64,000 nucleotides of DNA. Origin: Candidatus Baltobacteraceae bacterium (lineage in GTDB: Bacteria; Vulcanimicrobiota; Vulcanimicrobiia; Vulcanimicrobiales; Vulcanimicrobiaceae). The notes below the pieces were generated by a model. That model searched no databases and was not told the DNA's origin. It was given only the letters and a program-made list of their open reading frames with translations. Each line of letters opens with the position of its first letter. Positions within the stretch are counted from its first letter, which is position 1. Made by a program: the position numbers and the translations under genes. Positions 55,883-64,000 of the stretch are shown here, one piece after another. Location: the NCBI GenBank assembly GCA_035502855.1, contig DATJTX010000015.1:1-64000 (forward strand), written 5' to 3'.

Positions 55883-56715
55883 GCTTACGTTGCGGTAGGA
55901 TAGTGTACACGAACGATTTGCCGGTCTACACGGCCTTCGATGCGGGCGTCATCGACTATCCGGGGACGCTGCATGCCGACGTGCCGGCGCGCCTGAACGC
56001 GATGCTGATCGGCGGCGACCTCGACTTGAGTCCGGTCAGCGCGTTCGCCTGGGCGCAACATGCCCAGGAGCTGGTGCTGCTCCCCGATCTGTGCATCGGC
56101 GCGCGCGACGAGGTGGTGTCGGTGGTCCTGGTTTCGCAAACGCCTCCCGCGCTGCTCGGCGGCGTCGAGGTTGCGCTCACCAGCGAGTCGGCCAGCGGAC
56201 GCAATTTGTTGCGGGTCTTGCTCGAGCGGCGCTATGGAGTGCAGCCGCGATATGCCGACGAGGCCCTTCCGTTGGAAGTCGCCGCGTCCGGTCGTCCGGC
56301 GCTGCTCATCGGCGACTCGGCGATCGACGCGCTCGAACGCTTCCCGCGCGAGCACGTCTACGACCTGGGAACGCTGTGGCATGAGTGGACCGGACAGCAA
56401 ACCGTCTTCGCCGTTTGGGCGGCGCGCCGTGACGCGTACGAGCGTGATCCCGAGGCGATTCGAGCCTGCATGCACGCGCTGACCGATAGCTACACCTGGT
56501 CGCGTTCGCACATGAGTGAGGTGATCGCCACGGCGCAGCGGACCAAAGCGCGCCCACCCGGATTCTACGAAGCCTATTACGGCAAATTGAACTTCACGTT
56601 CCACTCGGCCGCTCAGAGCGGTCTGAGCGCGTTTTGTCGCGAGCTGCACGCGATCGGAGCGATCCCGTCGGTTCCGCATTCGCTTCCGGAGGTCATCGGT
56701 GTCGTCTCTCGCTAG
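55879..56715 (+). CDS. mqnA: Chorismate dehydratase
   Basis: 278 aa. First enzyme of the futalosine pathway, dehydrating chorismate to 3-enolpyruvoyl benzoate. Family blocks are RIVYTNDLPVYTAF, DLDLSPVSAFAWAQ and a periplasmic-binding-protein-like fold. Its end overlaps the mqnC start by 17 bp. The repeat and the 22-codon leader sit at its start. Confidence 0.92.
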   Translation: MSLRCGRIVYTNDLPVYTAFDAGVIDYPGTLHADVPARLNAMLIGGDLDLSPVSAFAWAQHAQELVLLPDLCIGARDEVVSVVLVSQTPPALLGGVEVALTSESASGRNLLRVLLERRYGVQPRYADEALPLEVAASGRPALLIGDSAIDALERFPREHVYDLGTLWHEWTGQQTVFAVWAARRDAYERDPEAIRACMHALTDSYTWSRSHMSEVIATAQRTKARPPGFYEAYYGKLNFTFHSAAQSGLSAFCRELHAIGAIPSVPHSLPEVIGVVSR

Positions 56716-57784
56716 TCTGCTCGAGCACGCCGCAGCCGGCGGCCGCCTTTCATTTGACGAAGGGCTGCGGCTCTACCGTGAAGCCGACTTGCACGAATTG
56801 GGTATGGCTGCGCACGCGCGCCGGATGCAGCTCCACGCGCCCGACGTCGTGACCTACGTGATCGACACGACGATCGATTACACCAACGTCTGCAACGTCC
56901 ATTGCACCTTCTGCGCGTTCTTCCGGCCCGAACATCACAAAGAAGGCCGCACGCTCTCGCACGAGCAGGTGCTCGCGCGCGTGAAATACGCGGCCGATCA
57001 GGGCGCGACGCAGATCATGATCCAAGGCGGCGTGAATCCCGATCTACCGCTGAGCTGGTACGAAGAACTCTTCATCTGCGTGCGGACCGAGTTTCCGAAC
57101 GTGGATATTCATTCGCTCTCGGTCTCCGAGATCACGGGCCTTGCGAAAGTCGAGGGAATGACGCCTCGCGCCGTGCTCGAGCGATTGAAGGCCGCCGGGC
57201 TGAAGTCGCTTCCGGGCGCGGGAGCCGAAATTCTCGTCGAGCGCGTACGCAAGCGGATTTCGGCGCGCAAGGTGACGCCCGCCGAATGGCTCGACGTGAT
57301 GCGTCAGGCGCACCATCTCGGCATGCCGACCACTGCGACGATGATGTACGGCTCGATCGAGACCGATGAAGAACGTATCGAGCATATGCATGTACTTCGC
57401 GACCTGCAAGATGAGACAGGCGGCTTCACCGCCTTCATTCCGTGGTTCTACGTGCCGTTCAAGACGCCGCTGCGCGGAAAGGAAGCGACGGCGCTCGAGT
57501 ACTTGCGTGTGCTCGCGATCTCGCGCCTCTATCTAGACAACTTCGCCCACCTTCAAGCATCCTGGCTCACGCCGGGCCTGAAGATGGGGCAGCTCGCTCT
57601 CTTTTACGGGTGCGACGATATGGGCGGCGTGATCATCGAGGATCGCGTGGTTCGCGACGCGGGAGCAACCAACGAAGCGACCCGGCGCGACCTCGAGCAG
57701 GCCGTTATCGGTGCGGGCTTCCGCCCGGTCATTCGCGACACGTATTGGAACGTGCGTCGCGATATGGCCCTCGCGACGGCTTAG
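56699..57784 (+). CDS. mqnC: Cyclic dehypoxanthinylfutalosine synthase (radical SAM)
   Basis: 361 aa. Cyclises dehypoxanthine futalosine. Cys65, Cys69 and Cys72 (CNVHCTFC) hold the 4Fe-4S cluster; QIMIQGGVNPDLPLSW and LPGAGAEIL are family blocks. The start ATGTCGTC (or an internal one) overlaps mqnA. The stop overlaps the end of the convergent PAS gene by 4 bp. Confidence 0.95.
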   Translation: MSSLASLLEHAAAGGRLSFDEGLRLYREADLHELGMAAHARRMQLHAPDVVTYVIDTTIDYTNVCNVHCTFCAFFRPEHHKEGRTLSHEQVLARVKYAADQGATQIMIQGGVNPDLPLSWYEELFICVRTEFPNVDIHSLSVSEITGLAKVEGMTPRAVLERLKAAGLKSLPGAGAEILVERVRKRISARKVTPAEWLDVMRQAHHLGMPTTATMMYGSIETDEERIEHMHVLRDLQDETGGFTAFIPWFYVPFKTPLRGKEATALEYLRVLAISRLYLDNFAHLQASWLTPGLKMGQLALFYGCDDMGGVIIEDRVVRDAGATNEATRRDLEQAVIGAGFRPVIRDTYWNVRRDMALATA

Positions 57785-59574
57785 CGCGCATCGAGCGCAG
57801 CCTCGATCGAAAAACGAAGCGCCGTCAACGCGAGCGAATCCATCGTGTATGCCCACGTGACTCGAGCGGCACGTCCGCGATATGCAAAGGTCGCCGAGCG
57901 CGCGCGTTCGTCGATCCGCACCGGGCCGTACGCATCCGTATCCCCGATGACCAGCGAGGCTTCGAAGGTCCGGCGCAGCAGAGCGCGCAGAGCCTCGAGC
58001 CGTTCGCCGGCATCGGTCGCGCGCTCCACGGCCGGCAACATCACCGCCAGATTGACCAACCGCGAGTGCGCGCTCCGTTCCGCGTTCGCCGCGTGCGCCG
58101 AGAGCACGCGCTCTTGCGTGAGGATCGCCTCCAACCGGCTCTCGTTGCGGACCGGGCGTGCGCTCATCTGAATCAGCTCCGGTCCGTCATCGCCCGACGC
58201 GGCGTACGTTGCGATCACCATCTCGCCGCGCTCGAGCTGCGTGCGGACGTTCCGCGCATCTTCGTCGTGACCGCCCCACAGCGAAAGCAGATGATAGTGC
58301 CCGCGTTTCGACGCCGCCTCGTTCTCGTACGAGATCGAAAGGCCGCCGGCGGCGTCGGGTTCGTAGATCACGATCGGCGTGGAGGCTTGTTCGGTAGCTG
58401 CGAACAGCAGCGAAAGCTGATTCGACGACCGTCGCCGCGCGCTGATGTCGCGCCCGACCAGCAAGCGTAAATGCCGTCCGTGTCGCGTGGTAAAGGGACG
58501 ATCGACGAATTCGATCCAAAATTCGCCGCCGTCTTTTCCCGCGACCAAGGCCTCGCGTTCGTTCGTGCGCCGCTCCTGGATCTCGCCGCGAATCGACTCC
58601 ATGAGCGAGGGTGGGTTGTTGGGCGAAAAGAGCACGGCATAGGGTTGGCCGGTCAGCTCGTCTTCTCGATATCCGGTCGCGTCCAGGAACGAGCGATTCA
58701 CATAGAGGATCTTCGGGCCGCCTTGGTCGAGCGGTGTGTCGTCGCTAACCACGATGAAGTCGCTGGCTTGGGCGATGCCCTCAGAGAGCAGGCTCATCGC
58801 ATCCTGCGCGGCGCGCCGTTCGGTGGTGTCGTGAATCGTTATCGCGCAGTGGATGATCGGCGATTCGAGCGGATGCGCGCTCATGTCTGCCCAGAACGAG
58901 CTGCCGTCTTTGCGATAGAGCTGTACTTCGCCGACGACGGGCTCGCCTCGCAGCAGCGCCTCGGCGCGCGCACCGATCAAGACGCGATCCGTTCCCTCGC
59001 CGAAGAGCCGCGGATAGATTCCGCTTGCGAGGTTATCCGCGGTGTATCCCGTCATTCGAAAAAATGCGGGATTCGCGTACACAACCGGCGGAGAGAGCGG
59101 GTTTTGGCCGCGTAGGCGCACGATGAAGACGCCGTCGGGCTCGTTGTCGATCGTCGCGCTCAAGAGGCGTGCAAAGTGCTCGTGCTCTTTACGGCGGTCG
59201 ATGACGTGCGTCGCGCAGACGAAGCGTAGCGCACCGTTCGGTGCCGGCGCGAGCGGTTGTACCACGCACTCGATCCAATACGCCGATCCGTCCTGGTTGA
59301 CGAGTTCGATCTCGAACGGAGAGGGGTCCGCACTCTCGGCGCGGCTGCGGGCAACATCGACAAGACGTACGTTGTCGCCGAGCATGAGAAAGGTCGGCGT
59401 TCCGCCCAGCAGCTCATCACGATCGACCTTCGTTCGGGCGACGACCGCATCGTTCACCCACTCATAACGCGGATAGCGCTCGCCCGACTCCCAGCGGAAA
59501 ACGGCAAACCCGTACTCGGCGAGGCGCGCCGCCGCGTCGAGGATTTCGAGGTAGTTTTCCTTTTCGATCCGCAA
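57781..59574 (-). CDS. Multi-PAS protein without a recognised output domain
   Basis: 597 aa from a TTG start at 59574 (AGG 8 nt upstream); the open frame continues through mnmA antisense but that is not coding. Three PAS domains with PAC motifs can be seen: about 15-130, 145-260 (MTGYTADNLASGIY ... KDGSSFWADMSAHPLE) and 280-400 (ATGYREDELTGQPYAVLF ... GGEFWIEFVDRPF). The C-terminal ~180 residues are mixed, with a possible further PAS-like/GAF-like segment, but no kinase, GGDEF, EAL, HTH or phosphatase motif. Perhaps a partner-type sensor or a decayed histidine kinase. Convergent with mqnC (4-bp overlap). Confidence 0.7.
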   Translation of the reverse strand: MRIEKENYLEILDAAARLAEYGFAVFRWESGERYPRYEWVNDAVVARTKVDRDELLGGTPTFLMLGDNVRLVDVARSRAESADPSPFEIELVNQDGSAYWIECVVQPLAPAPNGALRFVCATHVIDRRKEHEHFARLLSATIDNEPDGVFIVRLRGQNPLSPPVVYANPAFFRMTGYTADNLASGIYPRLFGEGTDRVLIGARAEALLRGEPVVGEVQLYRKDGSSFWADMSAHPLESPIIHCAITIHDTTERRAAQDAMSLLSEGIAQASDFIVVSDDTPLDQGGPKILYVNRSFLDATGYREDELTGQPYAVLFSPNNPPSLMESIRGEIQERRTNEREALVAGKDGGEFWIEFVDRPFTTRHGRHLRLLVGRDISARRRSSNQLSLLFAATEQASTPIVIYEPDAAGGLSISYENEAASKRGHYHLLSLWGGHDEDARNVRTQLERGEMVIATYAASGDDGPELIQMSARPVRNESRLEAILTQERVLSAHAANAERSAHSRLVNLAVMLPAVERATDAGERLEALRALLRRTFEASLVIGDTDAYGPVRIDERARSATFAYRGRAARVTWAYTMDSLALTALRFSIEAALDAR

Positions 59575-59591
59575 ATTGACCTGAATACACG

Positions 59592-60680
59592 TTAGACCAC
59601 GCTCCGGATCGTTCCCGCGCCCAGCACCTCGTCGGCGTCGTCCAGAAAAGCCACCAGCTGTCCCGGAGTTACGGCACGTACCGGCTGCTCGAACGCAAGC
59701 GACAGCGAGCCGTCCGCCTCGACGGTGGCGCGCGCGGCGGCGGGGGTCGCGCGATAACGCACCATCACGCGCACGGCGGTGGGACCGCCGGCGAAGCGCT
59801 CGGGGCGAATCAGGTTCACGTCTTCGGCGCGCAGCCCATTTGCAAACAGCTCGTCCTCTCGGCCGATGACGATCGTATTGCTCTCCGGTTCGATCCGCGT
59901 AACGTATCGCGCGCCGTCGCTTCCTGCCGGGAGCCGGGCGCGCTGACCGATGGTGTAGTTCGCGATCCCGGCGTGCGCGCCAAGGATAGCACCGCTCTCG
60001 TCGCGGATCGGTCCCTCGCGATTCATCTGCGGCCGCAGCCTCTCCAAGACATCGCGGTAATCGCCGCCTTCGACGAAGCAAATGTCCTGCGATTCGCTCT
60101 TCTCGTGAACGGGCAGTCCCAGCCGCCTTGCGTGCTCGCGCGTTTGTGCCTTTTCCATCGTTCCCACCGGGAGCAACAAACGACGAAGCTGTTCGCGTGA
60201 GAGTTGCGCGAGAGCGTAAGACTGGTCTTTTGCGCTTGCCGACCGGTAGAGATGGGGACCGTCCTGCGCATGTTCGAGACGGCCGTAGTGCCCGGTCGCG
60301 ACATACTGCGCCCCGAGCCGCTGCGCGTATTGCGCGAGCGTTCCGAGTTTGACGAAATTGTTGCACGAAACGCACGGATTCGGCGTTCGGCCGCGTGCGT
60401 AGTCGTCGACGAACCGGTCGATGACATGGCGGCGAAACGTTTCTTCGAAATTCAAGACGTAATGCGGGATTCCGAGAACCGCGGCGCTGCGACGCGCGTC
60501 GTCGTAGTCGTCGACGCCGCAACAGCTCTTGGCGTGCGGCGCGCGCGTCGGCGTATACATCTTCATCGTGACGCCGACGACGTCATAGCCGGTCTCGACC
60601 AAGAGGCCGGCGGCCACCGCCGAGTCGACTCCGCCGCTCATTGCCGCGATAACCCGAGGAAGACTCTTAGTTTTGTTCAT
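59592..60680 (-). CDS. mnmA: tRNA-specific 2-thiouridylase
   Basis: 362 aa from the ATG at 60680; the frame is open longer only because of GC bias. The PP-loop [10 protein letters not shown] (15-24), catalytic pair in NPCVSC and a later Cys in [10 protein letters not shown], and [13 protein letters not shown] near the end are family blocks. It sulfurates U34 of tRNAs for Lys, Glu and Gln. Divergent from rodZ with 48 bp between starts. Confidence 0.95.
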   Translation of the reverse strand: MNKTKSLPRVIAAMSGGVDSAVAAGLLVETGYDVVGVTMKMYTPTRAPHAKSCCGVDDYDDARRSAAVLGIPHYVLNFEETFRRHVIDRFVDDYARGRTPNPCVSCNNFVKLGTLAQYAQRLGAQYVATGHYGRLEHAQDGPHLYRSASAKDQSYALAQLSREQLRRLLLPVGTMEKAQTREHARRLGLPVHEKSESQDICFVEGGDYRDVLERLRPQMNREGPIRDESGAILGAHAGIANYTIGQRARLPAGSDGARYVTRIEPESNTIVIGREDELFANGLRAEDVNLIRPERFAGGPTAVRVMVRYRATPAAARATVEADGSLSLAFEQPVRAVTPGQLVAFLDDADEVLGAGTIRSVV

Positions 60681-60728
60681 ATTCCGTTGCACAGGATAAC
60701 AGGGGAAATGGACTAACTCAAAGCCCCA

Positions 60729-61538
60729 ATGCCAGCGCTGGGTGAGCGGTTTCGCGCCGCACGCGAGGCTCGCGGCCTCACGCTCTCGGACGTGGCCGAG
60801 CACATTCGTATCCGCTCGGTCTACCTCGCCGCTATCGAAGACGAGAGTTGGAGCGCGATCGGCGCTCCGGTGTACATTCGAGGCTTCTTGCGCACCTATG
60901 CGCGTTTCCTCGGCCTGGACTCCGAAGAGGTGGTCGCGGAGTTCAATAGCCAGGAATCGGCGCCTGCCGCCCCGGTCCCGGCCGCTCCCGGTTCGCCGCC
61001 CAAGACCACCTATCTGGCCGATGAGGAACCGGCGGCCCGATATCTCTCCCCGTTGATCTGGATCGCCTCGATCATCGCCGTCGTCTTGATCGCCGTCGTC
61101 GTCTACAACGAGGCGACGCTCCGTGCCCGGCAGACCGCAAGCGCGCTTCCTTCTAATACCGCGGCCGAACTGGCGGCGAGCCCGGCCCAAGCCGCGACGC
61201 CCCCGGCACTGAGTGCTTCACCCGGTTCACTTCCGGGCGGGTCGCCGAGCACGTTGCCGAGCGCCTCGCCAAGCGCGTCGCCGACCGGGACGGCTGCGCC
61301 CGACGCACTTGCGACACTGGAGCTGCGTTTATCCGCTCCTTCTTGGCTTAGGGTGACGGTTGACGGGAATGTTAGCATGGAGGGTACGTTTCCGGCCGGG
61401 ACGGTTCGCCAGTTCCACGGAAAGATAGCGAGCCTGCGCATCGGCAATGCCGGCGGTGTCGAGGTCATCGTCGACGGCAAGAGCTTGGGTCGGCTGGGCC
61501 CTTCCGGTGAGGTCGTCGAGCGCAGCTTCACGCTGTAA
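60729..61538 (+). CDS. rodZ: RodZ-like HTH/transmembrane protein
   Basis: 269 aa. An N-terminal Xre-type HTH ([25 protein letters not shown], 4-28, then [19 protein letters not shown]), a linker with Pro/Ala, one transmembrane helix (about 103-125), a Ala/Ser/Pro-rich periplasmic stretch and a small beta domain (about 195-265; DUF4115). RodZ links MreB to the cell-wall machinery and shapes rod cells; no mreB is seen here. It heads a run of housekeeping genes (yajQ, rimO). Confidence 0.87.
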   Translation: MPALGERFRAAREARGLTLSDVAEHIRIRSVYLAAIEDESWSAIGAPVYIRGFLRTYARFLGLDSEEVVAEFNSQESAPAAPVPAAPGSPPKTTYLADEEPAARYLSPLIWIASIIAVVLIAVVVYNEATLRARQTASALPSNTAAELAASPAQAATPPALSASPGSLPGGSPSTLPSASPSASPTGTAAPDALATLELRLSAPSWLRVTVDGNVSMEGTFPAGTVRQFHGKIASLRIGNAGGVEVIVDGKSLGRLGPSGEVVERSFTL

Positions 61539-61558
61539 CCTAGAGCAAAGGAACACCA

Positions 61559-62050
61559 GTGCCGAGCGATTCCTCGTTCGATATCGTGTCGCGCATCGAT
61601 CAGCAAGAGCTGGACAATGCGCTCAACCAAGCACGCCGTGAAATCGAAAACAGGTTCGATTTCAAGCATTCCAAAACGTCGATCGAAAGCGACGGTAAGA
61701 AGATCACGATCGTTTCCGATGACGAGATGAAGATGCGCAACGTCATCGACGTCCTTCAAAGCAAAGCGGTCAAGCGCGGGATCGACATCAAAGCCTTTGA
61801 CATCGGTGAGCTTGAACCGGCCGCGAGTGGAACCGTACGCCGCGTCATCACGCTGCGCAGCGGCATCCCCAAGGATAAGAGCAAGGCGCTGATGGAGCGG
61901 ATCAAGGCGCTCAAAGTCAAGGTGAACGCGCAGTACCAAGACGAGCAGATTCGCGTCAGCGGCAAAAGCCGCGACGATTTGCAGAAGGTCATCGCGGATT
62001 TGAAGGCCATGGATTACGAGCTGCCGCTGCAGTTCGTAAATTATAGGTGA
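61559..62050 (+). CDS. yajQ: YajQ-family nucleotide-binding protein
   Basis: 163 aa with a GTG start at 61559. The family blocks SFDIVSRIDQQELDNALNQA, RFDFKHSKTSIE and the end DYELPLQFVNYR are visible. YajQ proteins bind cyclic-di-GMP and GTP or nucleic acid. The gene lies 20 bp after rodZ and probably shares its transcript. Confidence 0.93.
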   Translation: MPSDSSFDIVSRIDQQELDNALNQARREIENRFDFKHSKTSIESDGKKITIVSDDEMKMRNVIDVLQSKAVKRGIDIKAFDIGELEPAASGTVRRVITLRSGIPKDKSKALMERIKALKVKVNAQYQDEQIRVSGKSRDDLQKVIADLKAMDYELPLQFVNYR

Positions 62051-62087
62051 GTATGTTTCGGCGCCCCCAGGGAAATCACGAACGGGC

Positions 62088-62152
62088 GTGCCGGCAGGAT
62101 GCCGGCACAATGGCCGAGCGCAGGATGCGCGACGGCGCCGTGCGCCGCGGCC
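62088..62152. repeat. AGGAT-loop hairpins before rimO
   Basis: 62088-62108: GTGCCGGC-AGGAT-GCCGGCAC, a perfect 8-bp hairpin. 62112-62152: outer GGCCG/CGGCC enclosing GCGC-AGGAT-GCGC and GGCGC-CGT-GCGCC, the same three-stem plan as 48780-48824 with other stem bases. The rest of 62051-62183 has no gene. Confidence 0.65.
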
Positions 62153-62183
62153 TAAGCGCGGGCTGGGCCGGAGCGCCTTTAAA

Positions 62184-63569
62184 ATGAGCAGCGTTTCTTT
62201 TGTCAGCTTAGGCTGCGCCAAAAACTTGGTCGACACCGAGGTGATGATCGCGAAGCTCGGTGCCGCGGGATACGAGCTCGTGCCCGAGTCGGACGGCGCC
62301 GACACGGTGGTGATAAACACGTGCGCGTTCATCGACCCGGCGAAGGCCGAGTCGACGCAGGTCATTCTCGAGCACGCGCAGCGTAAGCGCCGCGGTCAGC
62401 AACTCGTCGTTGCCGGGTGTCTGGCCCAGCGCTACGGCGAGCAGCTGCGCTCGCTCGTGCCGGAGATCGACGGAATCGTGGGCACCGGCGCGTATGCCGG
62501 CATCGTTGAATTGCTCGACGACGTGCGCGCCGGGATGCGGCCGATTCGACTCGCGTTCGAGGAGGAACCGGAACACGACTTTCTCCCGCGGCTCGTGACG
62601 ACGCCGCGCGCTACCGCGTATCTGAAGATAGCCGAAGGCTGCGATCACCCTTGTACGTTCTGCATCATTCCGAAACTGCGCGGCAACTTCCGCAGCCGCA
62701 GCGAGGAGTCGATACTCAAGGAAGCGCGCGCACTGGCACAGGGCGGCGCGAAAGAATTGATCTTGATTGCGCAAGACACCTCGATGTACGGACGCGATCG
62801 AGGCGTACGCCGCGGCGGACTCGCACGTTTGTTGGAGTGTCTGCATGAGATCGACGGTGTCGAGTGGATTCGGCTGCTCTATCTCTATCCGGCAACCGTC
62901 GACGGGGAGCTGATCGACGCGATGGCGGCGCTCCCGAAGGTGTGCAAGTACATGGACATGCCGCTGCAGCATGCGCATCCGGACGTCTTACGCGCGATGC
63001 TTCGCCCTTCGAACGGCGAGCGATATCTGGAGATCATCGACGATTTCCGTCGGCGCGTGCCGGGAATCACGATGCGCTCGACCTTCATCGTCGGCTTCCC
63101 AGGCGAGACCGAGGAACACGTGGCATATCTCCAGGAGTGGATCGAGCGAGCGCAACTCGACCGGGTCGGGTTCTTCGAATACAGTGCGGAGGAAGGCACG
63201 CCCGGTGCAAAACTCGCCGGAAAGATACCGGCGCGTGAACGCCGCAAGCGGCTGGTGCGGCTGCGCGAAGCGCAGCGCATCGCCTCCGAACGCGCGCGAA
63301 GCAAACGGATCGGAAGCAGCGTTCGCGTGCTGACCGAAGAAGGGCGGCGTCTGCCCAAGAGCGATCCGTTCCGCGCCGCGCTCGGTATCTCCGACGTCTG
63401 GTTCGGGCGTTCGGAGGGAGAGGCGCCGGGCGTTGACGGCGGCGTCTACTTTTCCGGCGAAGCCGCAGTCGGCGATTTCACCGAGGTCATGCTGGATGGT
63501 CATGGGCCATTCGATTTCTACGGGCACGCGTGCGTGCGGGAGACGGTGAGAGGCCACTCGATTGGGTAG
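62184..63569 (+). CDS. rimO: Ribosomal protein S12 methylthiotransferase
   Basis: 461 aa from the ATG at 62184 (the frame is open further but lies in the repeat). The N-terminal MTTase part has SLGCAKNLVDTE and INTCAFI; the radical-SAM cluster is CDHPCTFC; the end resembles the TRAM-type domain with VLTEEGRRLPKS. It adds methylthio to Asp88 of ribosomal protein S12. The neighbour downstream is the LCP gene, 4 bp apart. Confidence 0.95.
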   Translation: MSSVSFVSLGCAKNLVDTEVMIAKLGAAGYELVPESDGADTVVINTCAFIDPAKAESTQVILEHAQRKRRGQQLVVAGCLAQRYGEQLRSLVPEIDGIVGTGAYAGIVELLDDVRAGMRPIRLAFEEEPEHDFLPRLVTTPRATAYLKIAEGCDHPCTFCIIPKLRGNFRSRSEESILKEARALAQGGAKELILIAQDTSMYGRDRGVRRGGLARLLECLHEIDGVEWIRLLYLYPATVDGELIDAMAALPKVCKYMDMPLQHAHPDVLRAMLRPSNGERYLEIIDDFRRRVPGITMRSTFIVGFPGETEEHVAYLQEWIERAQLDRVGFFEYSAEEGTPGAKLAGKIPARERRKRLVRLREAQRIASERARSKRIGSSVRVLTEEGRRLPKSDPFRAALGISDVWFGRSEGEAPGVDGGVYFSGEAAVGDFTEVMLDGHGPFDFYGHACVRETVRGHSIG

Positions 63570-63573
63570 ACAT

Positions 63574-64000
63574 TTGAATCTTACGCCCCAGAAGCGCCCG
63601 CCGCGCGCACCGTTTTGGCTGCGGCGGACCGCACTGGTCTTGGGGATGATACTCCTCGGGGCCGGGTCGGCGATGGCAGGCTTCGCGATCTTCACCCATC
63701 GCAATCCGATCGAGGCGATCGCCCAAGTGTTCGTTCCGACGCCCCAGGAGGTGTTCGGCAAATCGAATCTCCTGGTGCTGGTAGAGGGAATCGATTACGA
63801 CTACACCGACAACGACGTCGAATACTCGAGCGAGTCGCGCAGCGATATGATCAAAGCGGTCAATCTCGATTTCGACGACAAGAACGTCTACGCGCTCTCG
63901 ATCTTGCGCGACATGGAGGCGACGATGCCCAACGGCAGCGTGCGCAAGATCAACCAGGCGCAGTCCGACGGAGGGCCGGCCGAAGCGCAGAAAGTCATCG
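63574..64000 (+). CDS. LytR-CpsA-Psr family protein, cut by window edge
   Basis: Starts at TTG 63574, just after the rimO stop. One transmembrane helix (about residues 20-42) is followed by the LCP core: SNLLVLVEGIDYDYTD, SRSDMIKAVNLDF, then YALSILRDMEATMPNG, where most members have LSIPRDT (Leu replaces Pro here). LCP enzymes attach glycopolymers to the cell wall. Presence in a diderm is unusual but known for some lineages. The C-terminus lies beyond the window. Confidence 0.8.
   Translation, partial: MNLTPQKRPPRAPFWLRRTALVLGMILLGAGSAMAGFAIFTHRNPIEAIAQVFVPTPQEVFGKSNLLVLVEGIDYDYTDNDVEYSSESRSDMIKAVNLDFDDKNVYALSILRDMEATMPNGSVRKINQAQSDGGPAEAQKVI

Noticed and set aside
59575-60522. N-terminal extension of the PAS protein (913 aa)
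   Set aside because: It overlaps mnmA in another frame and is Arg-rich without PAS features.
60681-61190. N-terminal extension of mnmA (532 aa)
   Set aside because: It runs antisense through rodZ; the ATG at 60680 directly precedes the PP-loop.

Overview
This 64 kb window comes from the chromosome of a GC-rich, diderm bacterium. The diderm call rests on a TolC-type outer-membrane factor, an RND pump, an outer-membrane-like barrel protein and a Sec-lipoprotein. Menaquinone is made by the futalosine route (mqnE, mqnA, mqnC). This mix, with a LytR-CpsA-Psr protein and an actinobacterial-looking MutY beside diderm machinery, is compatible with an environmental lineage such as Eremiobacterota (WPS-2). 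That assignment is an inference; no rRNA or tRNA gene was seen.

Layout. 1-1850 is an accessory, partly decayed stretch: the tail of a glycine-rich protein, a small membrane protein, a frameshifted secreted protein and a broken second copy of the membrane protein. 1854-11071 (minus) holds a secreted SGNH hydrolase with a barrel-like partner, an RND exporter, and lipA, lipB and lpdA. 11154-14813 has an NB-ARC/TPR ATPase facing a MocR-type regulator. 14815-16832 is a compact two-gene cassette (DUF4276/TOPRIM-like protein plus an AAA ATPase) packed between mocR and mutY; it is the best candidate for an uncharacterised defence system. 16841-25613 holds mutY, two tandem S9 peptidases, an FAD protein, a TPR/ATP-grasp protein and nth.

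25686-33678 carries a tiny Met/His-rich secreted peptide, an acyl-CoA dehydrogenase, a 3-oxoacid CoA-transferase (two subunits), a pirin and ABC transporters. 34210-39237 has dnaK-grpE-dnaJ and an HtrA protease. 39316-46150 is a tripartite efflux operon (TolC, MacA-like, two MacB-like permeases, ATPase) headed by a Yip1-domain protein. 46195-51796 has RNase J, an EamA transporter that appears to start at ATC, two tandem double-PilZ proteins and an isocitrate-dehydrogenase-like protein. 51833-64000 has ftsK, a PAP2 phosphatase, mqnE-mqnA-mqnC, a PAS-only sensor, mnmA, rodZ, yajQ, rimO and a truncated LCP protein.

Two kinds of small dispersed sequence stand out. One is the CCTTCGAC...CTCAGGATGACA type (and a CCGAGAGTAGCGAAGCGGAG variant), found just upstream of lipA, scoB, mqnA and the PAP2 gene, where its own purine-rich end supplies the apparent Shine-Dalgarno sequence. 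The other is a hairpin family with a constant AGGAT loop that twice forms the same three-stem architecture with compensatory changes. Gene density is very high, with many 4-nt or larger overlaps, several TTG/GTG starts and two long convergent overlaps.
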